Shown here piece by piece: positions 16,283 to 24,366 of a DNA stretch of 64,000 nt (positions are counted from its first letter, which is position 1; every line of letters begins with the position of its first letter). Location of the stretch: positions 62,001-126,000 of the forward strand of contig NZ_BOPF01000009.1 of assembly GCF_016863615.1 (NCBI RefSeq), given 5' to 3'. The translations under genes were made by a program, and so were the position numbers. The notes beneath the pieces were generated by a model. That model saw only the letters and a program-made list of their open reading frames with translations. It made no database searches and was not told where the DNA came from. The stretch is from Virgisporangium aliadipatigenens. Lineage in GTDB: Bacteria; Actinomycetota; Actinomycetes; Mycobacteriales; Micromonosporaceae.

Positions 16283-17758
16283 CTAGAGCTTCGACACCAC
16301 CACGTTGTCGAACGCCGCCGCCGCGTCGAAGACCCGCACGCCCGTGGCGCCGGAGGTGTTCGACGTGTCCGTGACGCTGATCCGCAGGGTGTCGTTGACG
16401 TACACCCGGATCGCGGAACCGACGGCCTCGACCCGCAGCCGGTACGTCACCCCGGCGGTCACGGTCAGCGCCGCGGAACCGAGCTGGGTCCAGTTGTTCG
16501 CCGCCTTGCCGAGAATCACCCGGCCCTGCGTGGTGATTCCGGCGTAGTAGCCCCTGTACGCGTCGGTGCCGGTCGCCGGGCTCGTCGCGCGGAACACCAC
16601 ACCGGCGTCGCCGCGCCCGCTCGTGACGCTCACGTCGGCGTCGAGGCGCACGTTGCCGAAGTTGGTGTCCTGCAACGACTTCCCGCCGTAGGAGGCACCG
16701 GTGCGGTACTTCCCGCCGGAGGCCGACCAGGACCCGCCGAACGTGCGCCAGCCGACCGCGTTGTTGTCCTCGAAGTTGTCCTTCACGAGCATCGTCACCG
16801 GCTTGATGGTGCCGTCGGCGTTGAACGTCATCCGGTCGTAGGCGACCATCCGGTCGTTCGCCCCGTTGAGGCTCAACGGCCGCCGGTGGTAGACGATGTA
16901 CCAGATGTCGGTGCCCGGCACGTTGATGACGGAGTTGTGCCCGGATCCCTTCGCCACGGCCGGATCCTGCGCCAGCACCCGCCCGATCCGCGTGAACGGC
17001 CCGGTCGGCGAGTCGCTGATCGCGTACGCCACCGCGTAGTTGGGGCCGGTCCAGCCGTCCTCCGACCACATGAAGTAGTACTTGCCGTTGCGTTTGAACA
17101 TCTGCGAACCCTCGGTGTAGTTCGCCGGCGTGATCTCCTTGAACTGGCTGCCGTCGGCGAACGTGCCGAGGCTGGTCATGTCGGCGTTGAGCCGCACCAC
17201 GTTGGCGTGGCCCCAGCCGCCGTAGTACATGTACGCCTGGCCGTCGTCGTCGATGAACACGTCCTGGTCGATCGGCTGGGCGCCGTTGACGAAGCGGCCG
17301 ATGAGCGGCCTGCCGATCGCGTCCCGGTACGGGCCCTCGGGACGGTCCGCGACCGCCACGCCGATCCCGCCGAGCTGGCTGTCGGACTGGATGTCATTGG
17401 CGCCGAAGTACAGGTAGTACTTCCCGTTGCGGGCAACGGGTGCGGGCGCCCACAGCGCGCGGGTCGCCCACGAGATGTCGGCGGTCGTGAGGACGTTCGG
17501 GTGACGGGTCCAGTTCACCAGATCGGTGGAGGAGAAGGCGTCCAGGTAGGTCTGCTGGTCGTACGGTTTCGAGGATGTCGGGTAGACCCAGTAGGTGCCG
17601 TTGTAGATGACGGAATCGGGGTCGGCGTACCAACCGTCCACAATGGGGTTTCCGGCCTCGGCGGTGGGGAAGTCCGGCACGGCGGTCGTGGACGGGGGCG
17701 CTCCGGTGAGGACGGTCGCGGCGATGACGGCGGACACGAAGGCGTGGGCAACACCCAT
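16283..17758 (-). CDS. Secreted GH43 glycosidase with C-terminal beta-sandwich domain
   Basis: A 491-residue secreted enzyme: signal peptide (VSAVIAATVLTGAPP), GH43 propeller with GWYADPDSVIYNGTYWVYPT (base Asp, near 44), LWAPAPVARNGKYYLYFGA, QDVFIDDDGQAYMYYGG, and TEGSQMFKRNGKYYFMWS (acid Glu, near 215). From about residue 325 a concanavalin-like sandwich (DNFEDNNAVGWRTFGGSW) resembles domains that bind or trim oligosaccharides. TTGGAGGAG precedes ATG 17758. Probably a xylosidase/arabinosidase; the bond is unknown. It is monocistronic, unlike the GH43 pair at 5.8-8.6 kb. Confidence 0.92.
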   Translation of the reverse strand: MGVAHAFVSAVIAATVLTGAPPSTTAVPDFPTAEAGNPIVDGWYADPDSVIYNGTYWVYPTSSKPYDQQTYLDAFSSTDLVNWTRHPNVLTTADISWATRALWAPAPVARNGKYYLYFGANDIQSDSQLGGIGVAVADRPEGPYRDAIGRPLIGRFVNGAQPIDQDVFIDDDGQAYMYYGGWGHANVVRLNADMTSLGTFADGSQFKEITPANYTEGSQMFKRNGKYYFMWSEDGWTGPNYAVAYAISDSPTGPFTRIGRVLAQDPAVAKGSGHNSVINVPGTDIWYIVYHRRPLSLNGANDRMVAYDRMTFNADGTIKPVTMLVKDNFEDNNAVGWRTFGGSWSASGGKYRTGASYGGKSLQDTNFGNVRLDADVSVTSGRGDAGVVFRATSPATGTDAYRGYYAGITTQGRVILGKAANNWTQLGSAALTVTAGVTYRLRVEAVGSAIRVYVNDTLRISVTDTSNTSGATGVRVFDAAAAFDNVVVSKL

Positions 17759-17809
17759 GTGCGGTCTCCTCCAACGGGTTTCCTTGCGGCGAAGTCCGAC
17801 CGTATCGCA

Positions 17810-17833
17810 AAAGATCTATGAGCTTCAATCTTT
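17810..17833. promoter_or_regulatory. Inverted repeat upstream of the GH43 gene
   Basis: AAAGAT (17810-17815) and ATCTTT (17828-17833) flank a 12-bp A/T-rich centre, unusually A/T-rich for this genome and 52-75 bp upstream of the GH43 start. It could be a regulator site near the promoter. No matching regulator is adjacent. Confidence 0.3.
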
Positions 17834-17893
17834 CACGGGCTCGTGGTGGACCCGACCGTTGCCTCCCGGGCTGCACCGCTGGGCCCTTCGGGC

Positions 17894-17945
17894 CTACGCT
17901 GCCACGTTCGCGTGCGGTCGCGGCGCCTCCGGCGGCCGGATCCCC
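17894..17945. repeat. 52-bp dispersed intergenic repeat, copy A
   Basis: Identical at 48 of 52 positions to 31472-31523. The conserved right half contains the hairpin-forming TCCGGCGGCCGGA. Both copies end 14-18 bp upstream of the -10 element of a predicted leaderless gene (here the HAD phosphatase). Confidence 0.75.
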
Positions 17946-17971
17946 ACCGGCGTCGCCGGTAGTGTCGGACC

Positions 17972-18631
17972 GTGGTGAAGGGTCTGCTGCTCGACTTCTA
18001 CGGGACCGTGGTGGAGGACGACGACAGTGTCGTGGAGGCCGTTGCCGCACGGGTGGCCGCTTCCGCCGCCGCTTCCGTGACGGCCGTCGAGGTCGCCGAC
18101 GCGTGGATGCGGCGGTACGCGGAGGTCGCCGAGGGGCCGCCGTTCCGGACGTTGCGGGTGAGCGTGGTGCGCAGCCTCGCCGACGTGATGCGCGACGTCG
18201 GCTGTGCGGGCGACGCGGCGGCGCTGCACGCGGAGCACCTCGCGAGGCGGGGCACGCTGCCGCTGCGGCCGGGCAGCCGGGCGTTCCTGGAACGGGTGAC
18301 GGTGCCGGTGTGCGTGGTCTCCGACGCGGACCGGTCCGTCCTCGACGCGGCGATCGCGCGGCACGGGCTGGCGTTCGCGGCGGTGGTCGCCAGTGAGGAC
18401 GTCGGCGCGTACAAGCCGGCGCGGGTCATGTTCGAACGGGCGTTGGGTCTGCTCGGGCTGCGGGCCGACGAGGTGGTACACGTCGGCGACTCGCTGCGCA
18501 CCGACGTGGCCGGCGCGCGGGCCGCCGGGATCCGCGCGATCTGGGTCAACCGCCGCGGCGCGGCCGCCCCGCCCGGCGTGGAGCAGATCCCCGACCTCAG
18601 CGCCCTCGCGTGCCGACGGCGACGGCGTTGA
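17972..18631 (+). CDS. HAD-superfamily hydrolase (phosphatase-like)
   Basis: A 219-residue HAD protein with motif I LLLDFYGTVVED (nucleophile Asp near residue 9), motif II PVCVVSDADRSVLDAA, motif III Lys in EDVGAYKPARVMFERAL, and motif IV VVHVGDSLRTDVAGARAAG. A helical cap lies between motifs I and II (subclass I). Starts at GTG 17972 (GTG 17975 is an alternative); TAGTGT ends 6 nt upstream, predicting a leaderless mRNA. The substrate is probably a small phosphoester. It overlaps the convergent EamA gene by 35 bp. Confidence 0.92.
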   Translation: MVKGLLLDFYGTVVEDDDSVVEAVAARVAASAAASVTAVEVADAWMRRYAEVAEGPPFRTLRVSVVRSLADVMRDVGCAGDAAALHAEHLARRGTLPLRPGSRAFLERVTVPVCVVSDADRSVLDAAIARHGLAFAAVVASEDVGAYKPARVMFERALGLLGLRADEVVHVGDSLRTDVAGARAAGIRAIWVNRRGAAAPPGVEQIPDLSALACRRRRR

Positions 18632-19439
18632 CCGTGACGATGACGGCGGTGCCCAGCCAGACGTTCGGCGCCGGGGTCTGGTGCAGGACCAGGAGACCCG
18701 CCAGAGCGGCGAGCACGGGGTGGACGCTCATCAGGACGCCGAAGAGGCGCTTCGGGACCCGACGCAGCATCACGACGTCCGCGGCGTACGGGACCGCCGA
18801 GCTGAGCACACCCGCCGCCACGGCGTAGAGGAGCGCGCTGCCGTTCGGGCGGCCGTGCAGCACCAGGAACACCGCCACGGGCACGTACAGCAGGGCGGAG
18901 ACCGACGTGCCGACCGCCGGCGCCTGGAGGCCGGGCAGCCGCGCGCCGACGAGGCCGTTCAGGACGATGGAGGCGGCCCAGCAGCACGCCGCCGTCAACG
19001 CGAGGGCCACGCCGAGCAGGTCGCTGGACGGGCCGGGCAGCACGAGCACGTACACGCCGGCGCCGGCGGCCAGCGCGCAGCACAGGTCCCGGCGGGTACG
19101 CGAGCCGCCCAGCGCCACCGCGAGCGGGCCGAGGAACTCAAGCGTCACCGCGAGCGCCAGCCCGATGCGGTCGATCGCGGTGTACAGGGTGAGGTTCATC
19201 GTCGCGAAGACCAGCCCCAGCGCCAGCGTCGGCCACCACTGGCCCCAGGTGAAGCGGCGCACGTCCGGCCGCGCCACCGGCAACAGCACCGCCGCCGCGA
19301 CGAACTGCCGCACCGCCACCACCCCGGCCGTCCCGATCGTCGGGAACGCCAGCGCGCCGAGCGCCGCACCGACCTGGTTGCTGGCGCCGCTGCCGAACAG
19401 CGTGGCCACGCCGGCCGCCAGAGACCCACCCTGCTTCAT
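18597..19439 (-). CDS. EamA/RhtA-type drug/metabolite exporter
   Basis: A 280-residue membrane protein with about ten hydrophobic segments forming two EamA repeats (first: TAGVVAVRQFVAAAVLLPVA; second: YAVAAGVLSSAVPYAADVVM). LYTAIDRIGLALAVTLEFLG is typical of the RhtA threonine/homoserine exporter branch of the drug/metabolite transporter superfamily. The substrate is unknown. It is divergent from the LysR gene at 19509, which may regulate it. Confidence 0.9.
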   Translation of the reverse strand: MKQGGSLAAGVATLFGSGASNQVGAALGALAFPTIGTAGVVAVRQFVAAAVLLPVARPDVRRFTWGQWWPTLALGLVFATMNLTLYTAIDRIGLALAVTLEFLGPLAVALGGSRTRRDLCCALAAGAGVYVLVLPGPSSDLLGVALALTAACCWAASIVLNGLVGARLPGLQAPAVGTSVSALLYVPVAVFLVLHGRPNGSALLYAVAAGVLSSAVPYAADVVMLRRVPKRLFGVLMSVHPVLAALAGLLVLHQTPAPNVWLGTAVIVTVNAVAVGTRGR

Positions 19440-19508
19440 GCGTCGAGCATCCGGCCCGCGCCGCCCGGTCCGGAAATGCGCGCGCCGCGCTACTTATACG
19501 CTGGCCGC

Positions 19509-20360
19509 ATGGATGTGGAGGTGCGGCACCTGCGGGCGCTCGTGGCGGTGGTCGACGCGGGAACGTTCACCGACGCGGCCGCCGCGCTGGGCGTCTCGCA
19601 GGCCGCCGTCTCCCGGGCCGTCGCGGCGCTCGAGAGCACGCTCGGCGCCCGCGTCCTGGAACGTTCGACCCGGCACGTGGCCCTCACCGGCACCGGGACC
19701 CGCGTGCTCACCCACGCCCGCCGCGTCCTGGACGAACTGGCGCACCTGCGCCGCACGGTCGAGGACGCCCGGGGCGAACTGCGCGTCGGCTACGCGTTCG
19801 CCGCGCTGGGAAAGCACACCCGCCGGCTGCAGAAGCGGTGGGCCGCCGCGCACCCCGGCACGCCGCTGGTCTTCACGCACGCCAACACGGAGACGGCCGG
19901 CCTGAGCGAGGGTACCGCCGACGTGGCCGTGCTCCGCAAACCGTTGCGCGACAGGCGTTTCGCGGTAGCGGCCGTCGGGACGGAGGCCCGCTACGCGGCC
20001 GTGGCGACGGACAGCGCGGTGGCGCGAAGGCGTTCCCTCAAAATAGCGGAACTGGCGCGGTATCCGATCGCGATCGACGAACGCGGCGGGTCGACCACGC
20101 CGGGGCTCTGGGAGGGCCCGATCCGGACCCGCGCCACCCACAGCGTCGACGAGTGGCTCACGCTCATCGCCGCCGGCCAGGCGGTCGGCGTGACGGCGGA
20201 GGCGACCGCGAACCAGAATCCGCGACCCGGCGTCGCCTACCGGGTGCTGCGCGACGCGCCGCGCATCGAGGTGAGCCTCGCGTGGTGGCGCGACGATCCG
20301 CCGCCGCACCTCGACGAGCTCATCGGCGTCGTGCGCGAGCTCTACGCGGCGCGGCGCTGA
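19509..20360 (+). CDS. LysR-family transcriptional regulator
   Basis: A 283-residue LTTR with N-terminal HTH (VRHLRALVAVVDAGTFTDAA, SQAAVSRAVAALESTLG) and an effector-binding domain starting at GELRVGYAFAALGKHT. TACGCT (19497-19502) ends 6 nt before the ATG, predicting a leaderless message and supporting this start. It is divergent from the EamA exporter across 69 bp, a standard regulator-target layout. Confidence 0.93.
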   Translation: MDVEVRHLRALVAVVDAGTFTDAAAALGVSQAAVSRAVAALESTLGARVLERSTRHVALTGTGTRVLTHARRVLDELAHLRRTVEDARGELRVGYAFAALGKHTRRLQKRWAAAHPGTPLVFTHANTETAGLSEGTADVAVLRKPLRDRRFAVAAVGTEARYAAVATDSAVARRRSLKIAELARYPIAIDERGGSTTPGLWEGPIRTRATHSVDEWLTLIAAGQAVGVTAEATANQNPRPGVAYRVLRDAPRIEVSLAWWRDDPPPHLDELIGVVRELYAARR

Positions 20361-20415
20361 CCGGGTCGCTGCACTATCCTTCCTGCGGGGTCCACGCGGT
20401 AACGGGAGGTCGCGC

Positions 20416-21069
20416 ATGCGGGCGCTGGTCGTGCGGGGCGGTTGGGAGGGCCACGAGCCGGTCGCCTGCACCGAGCTGTTCCGGCCGTCGCTCACCGACG
20501 CCGGATACGAGGTGGAGGTCGCCGAGACCCTCGACGTCTACGACGACCGCGCGGCGCTCGAGCGCGCCGACCTCGTCGTCCAGTGCTGGACCCGCGGCTC
20601 GCTGACCGAGGCCCAGGAGGACAACCTGGTCGAACGGGTACGCGCCGGCGCCGGTTTCGCCGGCTGGCACGGCGGCGTGACCGCCACGGCCTACGAGTCG
20701 CGCAAGTATCACTACATGGTGGGCGGCCAGTTCCTCTGCCATCCCGGGGACTTCGTCGACTACGACGTGGACATCGTCGGCGAACACCCCGTGGTGGACG
20801 GCGTGTCGAGCTACCCGGTGCACACCGAGCAGTACTTCTGTCACGTGGATCCCGGAGTGACGGTGCTGGCGACGACGACGTTCGCGGGGCTGCACGGTGC
20901 GCCGGAGAACGCGGGCACCGTCATGCCGGTGGTGTGGCTGCGGGACTTCGGCGCCGGGCGGGTCTTCGTCTCGACACTCGGCCACGGGCCGGACGATCTG
21001 CGCGTGCCGCAGACCCGCACCGTCATCGAACGGGGCCTGCTCTGGGCCGGCCGGGCCGTCACGCGGTGA
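20416..21069 (+). CDS. ThuA-domain (glutamine amidotransferase-like) protein
   Basis: A 217-residue ThuA-like protein. It opens ALVVRGGWEGHEPVACTELF and contains AGFAGWHGGVTATAYESRKYHYMVGGQF and PVHTEQYFCHVDPG, the conserved His-rich core of ThuA domains linked to carbohydrate metabolism in bacteria. A GGGAGG precedes ATG 20416, so it has a normal leader, unlike its neighbours. The reaction is unknown. The 3' end overlaps the convergent hydroxyacid dehydrogenase by 11 bp, and the two may act on related sugars. Confidence 0.88.
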   Translation: MRALVVRGGWEGHEPVACTELFRPSLTDAGYEVEVAETLDVYDDRAALERADLVVQCWTRGSLTEAQEDNLVERVRAGAGFAGWHGGVTATAYESRKYHYMVGGQFLCHPGDFVDYDVDIVGEHPVVDGVSSYPVHTEQYFCHVDPGVTVLATTTFAGLHGAPENAGTVMPVVWLRDFGAGRVFVSTLGHGPDDLRVPQTRTVIERGLLWAGRAVTR

Positions 21070-22087
21070 CCGGGAGGTCCTCCGCGCGCACCGCGCCGCG
21101 CAGGGGCCGGCCGCGCAGCAGGCGTTCGACCTCGTCCGTGGCGAACTCCCCCAGCCGGCGCTGCTCGCGCCCCTGCGCACCGGCGAGGTGCGGGGTGATG
21201 AAGACGTTCGGCAGAAGGGTCAGCGGGTGGCCGGCGGGCAGCGGCTCGGGGTCGGTGACGTCGAGCACGGCGGACATCCGGTTCGCGGCACAGCGCCGGG
21301 TCAGCGCCTCGGTGTCCACAATGGACCCACGCGCCGTGTTGACCAGAACGGCCCCGTCGCGCATCAGTCCCAGCCGCCGCTCGTCCAGCAGGTGGCGGGT
21401 CTCGGGCAGTTCCGGGGCGTGGACGGTCAGCAGGTCGCTGCGCCGGCACAGGGTGTCCAGGTCGACCGGCTCGGCACCGAGCAGGCGCGCCTCGGCCGGC
21501 GCCACGTAGGGGTCGTACAGCAGCGCGGTGACGTCGAACGCGGCCAGCCGGGCCAGCACCAGCCGCCCGATCCGGGAGGCGCCGAGCACCCCGACCGTGC
21601 AGCCGGTCAGCCCGCCGGCCGCCGTGCCGCTCCAGCCGCGCGCCTCGCCGGCCCCGTACAGCCGCGCCCGCGTGAACGCCTGCTTGGCGGCGAGCACCAG
21701 CGCGGCGACGGTGTACTCGGCCACCGGAACGGCGTTGGCGTCGGCGGCGGAGGAGACGAGCAGCCCGCGCGCGAACACGGCCGGGTCGAGGTGGTTCTTC
21801 ACCGTGCCGGCCGCGTGGATGACGGCCCGCAGGCGCGGGGCCATCGCCAGGACGCGCTCGTCGACGCGGGGACTGCCCCAGCCGGTCACCAGGATCTCGG
21901 CCCGCCCGAGCACGGCCTCCGCCCCCTCGAACGTGGTCAGGCACACCGCCGGGTCGAGGTCGACCAGCCGGGTGAGCCGGTCGCGCACGTCCGGCGGGAA
22001 GACGCTGTCCCGCGCCCAGGAAGCCATGGCGAAGGCGGCGACGGGGCGGGAGCCGGACGGTGCAGACGTGTCCACCACCGCCGTCAC
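21059..22087 (-). CDS. D-isomer-specific 2-hydroxyacid dehydrogenase family protein
   Basis: A 342-residue NAD-dependent enzyme. The nucleotide-binding domain has VGVLGASRIGRLVLARL (GxGxxG-like GASRIG) near residue 160, the catalytic Arg in LVNTARGSIVDTEAL, the catalytic Glu region VTDPEPLPAGHPL, and the closing His in VFITPHLAGAQ. I place the start at GTG 22087, after which VDTSAPSGSRPVAAFAM leads into the family fold; the longer frame upstream is a shadow of the methyltransferase. ATG 22027 is an alternative. It carries one palindrome variant at 21314-21326. Confidence 0.88.
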   Translation of the reverse strand: MTAVVDTSAPSGSRPVAAFAMASWARDSVFPPDVRDRLTRLVDLDPAVCLTTFEGAEAVLGRAEILVTGWGSPRVDERVLAMAPRLRAVIHAAGTVKNHLDPAVFARGLLVSSAADANAVPVAEYTVAALVLAAKQAFTRARLYGAGEARGWSGTAAGGLTGCTVGVLGASRIGRLVLARLAAFDVTALLYDPYVAPAEARLLGAEPVDLDTLCRRSDLLTVHAPELPETRHLLDERRLGLMRDGAVLVNTARGSIVDTEALTRRCAANRMSAVLDVTDPEPLPAGHPLTLLPNVFITPHLAGAQGREQRRLGEFATDEVERLLRGRPLRGAVRAEDLPVTA

Positions 22088-22139
22088 GATACCGACGGGG
22101 ACGCGTCGCGTGCTACCGCGAGCCGCGTACGCTCGGTCG

Positions 22140-22793
22140 GTGGACGACGCCGCACTGCGCAGGGTCATCGAGGCACGACGTCGCCTGCGCGAGGACGGTC
22201 CACTGTGGACCCGCCCGCACGAGGACGACTTCGCGACCGTGACGCTGCCCGCCGCGGACTGCGACGGGCTGCGCGACCTGCTCGTGGCCGAACGCGCCCG
22301 CACCGTCGTGGAGATCGGCCTCGCCTACGGCAGTTCCGCGCTGGCCGTCGCCGAGGCCCTGTTGACCGTCGGCGGGCCGGGAATCCGTCATCTCATCGTG
22401 GATCCCTTTCAGGACAGCGCCTACCGCGACGTCGGCTGGAACGCCCTCCTCGACGCCGGCCTGGCGGCCACCACCGAACTCCGGCGCACCCCGTCGGCGC
22501 TCGCCCTGGCCCGGCTCGTCGAGGAGGGCCACACCGCCGACGCCGCGTTCGTCGACGGCAGCCACCGCTTCCACGAGGTGTTCGTGGACCTCTACTACCT
22601 CCGCAAGATCGTGCGGCCCGGCGGGCTGGTGGTCGCCGACGACGACTGGGCGCCGTCGGTGCACACCGCGCTGCGCTACTACGTCGAACACCTCGGCTGG
22701 ACGCCGGTCGACTGCGGCCTGCGCCGGTGTCGCGCGTTCCGCCTGCCCGCGGAGTCGTTCGAGCCGGACTTCCTTTCGTTCCAGGGCTTCTGA
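22140..22793 (+). CDS. Class I SAM-dependent methyltransferase (Methyltransf_24-like)
   Basis: 217 residues. Motif I is VVEIGLAYGSSALAVAEAL (near residue 56), followed by HLIVDPFQDSAYRDVGW, AAFVDGSHRFHEVFVDLYYL and PGGLVVADDDWAPSV, as in O-methyltransferase-like Methyltransf_24 proteins. The GTG start is supported by TACGCT (22128-22133) 6 nt upstream, predicting a leaderless transcript. It contains an exact copy of the 13-bp palindrome. The acceptor is unknown. Confidence 0.9.
   Translation: MDDAALRRVIEARRRLREDGPLWTRPHEDDFATVTLPAADCDGLRDLLVAERARTVVEIGLAYGSSALAVAEALLTVGGPGIRHLIVDPFQDSAYRDVGWNALLDAGLAATTELRRTPSALALARLVEEGHTADAAFVDGSHRFHEVFVDLYYLRKIVRPGGLVVADDDWAPSVHTALRYYVEHLGWTPVDCGLRRCRAFRLPAESFEPDFLSFQGF
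22198..22210. repeat. 13-bp palindrome GTCCACTGTGGAC, exact copy
   Basis: Exact copy inside the methyltransferase gene, encoding part of DGPLWTRP; one flanking G/C pair extends the palindrome to 15 bp. Confidence 0.85.
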
Positions 22794-22810
22794 GGAGAAC
22801 GCCCGGACGC

Positions 22811-23683
22811 CTACGCGCGTTCGGCGGCGCGCACGGCGTTGCGGAAGAGCATCGCCACGGTGGTCGGACCGACACCGCCGACGCGCGGGGTGATGGCGGC
22901 GGCCACCTCGGCACACGCCTCGTCCACGTCGGGCAGCAACCGGCGCCCCTCGTAGCGCACACCGGCACCGACGACCACCGCGCCCGGCTTCACGTGATCC
23001 GGCCGGATGATTCCGGGAACGCCCGCCGCCGCGACCAGAATGTCGGCGCGACGCGTGTGCTTCGCCCAGTCCGGGACACCGGAGTGCACCACCGTCACCG
23101 CGGCGTCGGCGGTCGGCCGCTTCTGCGACAGCAGCATCGCGAGCGGGCGGCCCAGCGTCGCGCCGCGCCCGAGAATCACCACGTCCCGCCCGGCGGTGGG
23201 GATCCCGTGGTGCGCGAGCAGCGCCTCGATGCCGGCGGGGGTGCACGGCAGCGGGCCGGGCAGGCCGACGGAGAGGCGCCCCAGGTTGAGCGGGTGCATG
23301 CCGTCGACGTCCTTGTCGGGGTCGATCGTCAGCAGCGCGGCGTCGTAGTCGAGGTGTCCCGGCACCGGGTACTGCACGAGGATGCCGTGCACGTCCGGGT
23401 CCTCGTTGTAGCCGGCGATGACGCGGTGCAGGTCCTGCTGCGTGGCGTTCGCCGGGAGGTGGGTGTGCGGCGAGGCGAAGCCGAGCGCGGCGGCCTGCCG
23501 CTGCTTGATGCGGATGTAGCCGGCGCTGGCGTCGTCGTCGCCGACGAGCACCGTCGCGAGGCTCGGCACCACGCCCGCTTCGCGCAGGCGCGCGACCGTG
23601 GCGGCGGTCTCGGCGTTGACGGCGTCGGCGACGGGTGCGCCGGGCAGCAGCCGGGCGGTGGTGGGCTCGGTGGTGACGGACAT
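22811..23683 (-). CDS. folD: Bifunctional 5,10-methylene-THF dehydrogenase / methenyl-THF cyclohydrolase
   Basis: 290 residues from ATG 23683. It interconverts methylene- and formyl-tetrahydrofolate in one-carbon metabolism. Signatures: YIRIKQRQAAALGF (catalytic Tyr/Lys region, near 57-70), the dinucleotide loop VVILGRGATLGRPLAMLL, the KDVDGMHPLNLGRL motif, and C-terminal TPRVGGVGPTTVAMLFRN. GGGAG lies 5 nt before the ATG. The leader carries a ZTP riboswitch (23702-23770), which fits folD because ZTP accumulates when 10-formyl-THF is low. Members often start near MTA(R/K)LLPG; here a short MSVTTEPTT extension precedes it. Confidence 0.96.
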   Translation of the reverse strand: MSVTTEPTTARLLPGAPVADAVNAETAATVARLREAGVVPSLATVLVGDDDASAGYIRIKQRQAAALGFASPHTHLPANATQQDLHRVIAGYNEDPDVHGILVQYPVPGHLDYDAALLTIDPDKDVDGMHPLNLGRLSVGLPGPLPCTPAGIEALLAHHGIPTAGRDVVILGRGATLGRPLAMLLSQKRPTADAAVTVVHSGVPDWAKHTRRADILVAAAGVPGIIRPDHVKPGAVVVGAGVRYEGRRLLPDVDEACAEVAAAITPRVGGVGPTTVAMLFRNAVRAAERA

Positions 23684-23701
23684 GCGCGCTCCCGCACGGA
23701 G

Positions 23702-23770
23702 GCCCAGGCGGACGACCCCCGCGAGGCGCTCCCCGATGGTTGCCCATCCTCCTGCCGCCAGTCGCAGTCG
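23702..23770 (-). ncRNA. ZTP riboswitch (pfl motif) controlling folD
   Basis: On the minus strand the folD leader reads GCGACTGGCGG (23765-23755), then GGATGGGCAACCATCGGGG, an AGCG, a variable linker, and CCGCCTGGGC (23711-23702). These are the conserved blocks of the pfl/ZTP aptamer in the right order. Immediately downstream CTCC (23701-23698) can pair with GGAG of the Shine-Dalgarno (23692-23689), suggesting translational control. ZTP riboswitches upstream of folD are well established. Confidence 0.92.
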
Positions 23771-23807
23771 CCGCCCATTGTGCCGCATCGCCGGTCGGCC
23801 CGGCGAC

Positions 23808-24282
23808 TCAGCCGGCCGGGCCGGCCCCGGGCTCGTCCCGCAGCGGGGTGGACGCCGCCTTCATGACCTGCGAGAGCTGGGTGTTGTCGAGCCACCGGGC
23901 GTCCCAGGCGAGCCGGGCCAGCGCCGCGTGGTCGGGGTGCGCCCGCGCGCGTTCGTCCGGCGGCCCGACGCCGACGATCGCGGCCAGGTCGCCGGGCGGG
24001 ATGCCGAGCACGTACGCGAACGCGGTCACGTACTGCCGCGTCAGCACGGTCCGGCCGGTGCCGAGGTGGTAGATCGTCGAGGCCGCCACGTACGGCCCGT
24101 CCCCGATCGCCATCAGCACGTCGGGGCAGCCCGGCTTGATGTTGCGGTTGGCCAGCAGGCGCAGCAGCATCGCGCCGTACGAGGGCGGAAACTCCGTCGG
24201 CGCCCGAGTCGAGCGGAACGTCCCCGGGCCGCATCCCCCGATGTGCGAGCAGCCGGCCGAGCAGCACCTCGAAGGCCGGCAT
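23808..24282 (-). pseudogene. XRE-like DNA-binding protein, probably frameshifted/deleted
   Basis: From ATG 24282 the reading MPAFEVLLGRLLAHRGMRPG is the usual N-terminus of a long actinobacterial XRE-like regulator, but that frame becomes nonsense after about 30 codons. The rest of the protein continues in another frame, beginning about 24205: YGAMLLRLLANRNIKPG, PYVAASTIYHLGTGRT, YVLGIPPGDLAAIVGVG, to a stop at 23808. Intact relatives, as I remember them, have more sequence between the two parts, so both a frameshift and a deletion are likely. Alternatively a short functional protein could start at an internal ATG near 24174. Confidence 0.5.
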
Positions 24283-24366
24283 CGCATCCACGCCCGCCAC
24301 TCTACGGGGAACGCCGGGCATCCAGCGGCGACGTGCGGGCGCGACGTGCGGGGGATACTCGCGAAC

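Noticed and set aside
20897-23866. 989-codon plus-strand frame
   Set aside because: Covers three well-supported genes in wrong frames or antisense; low-complexity Arg/Gly/Pro.
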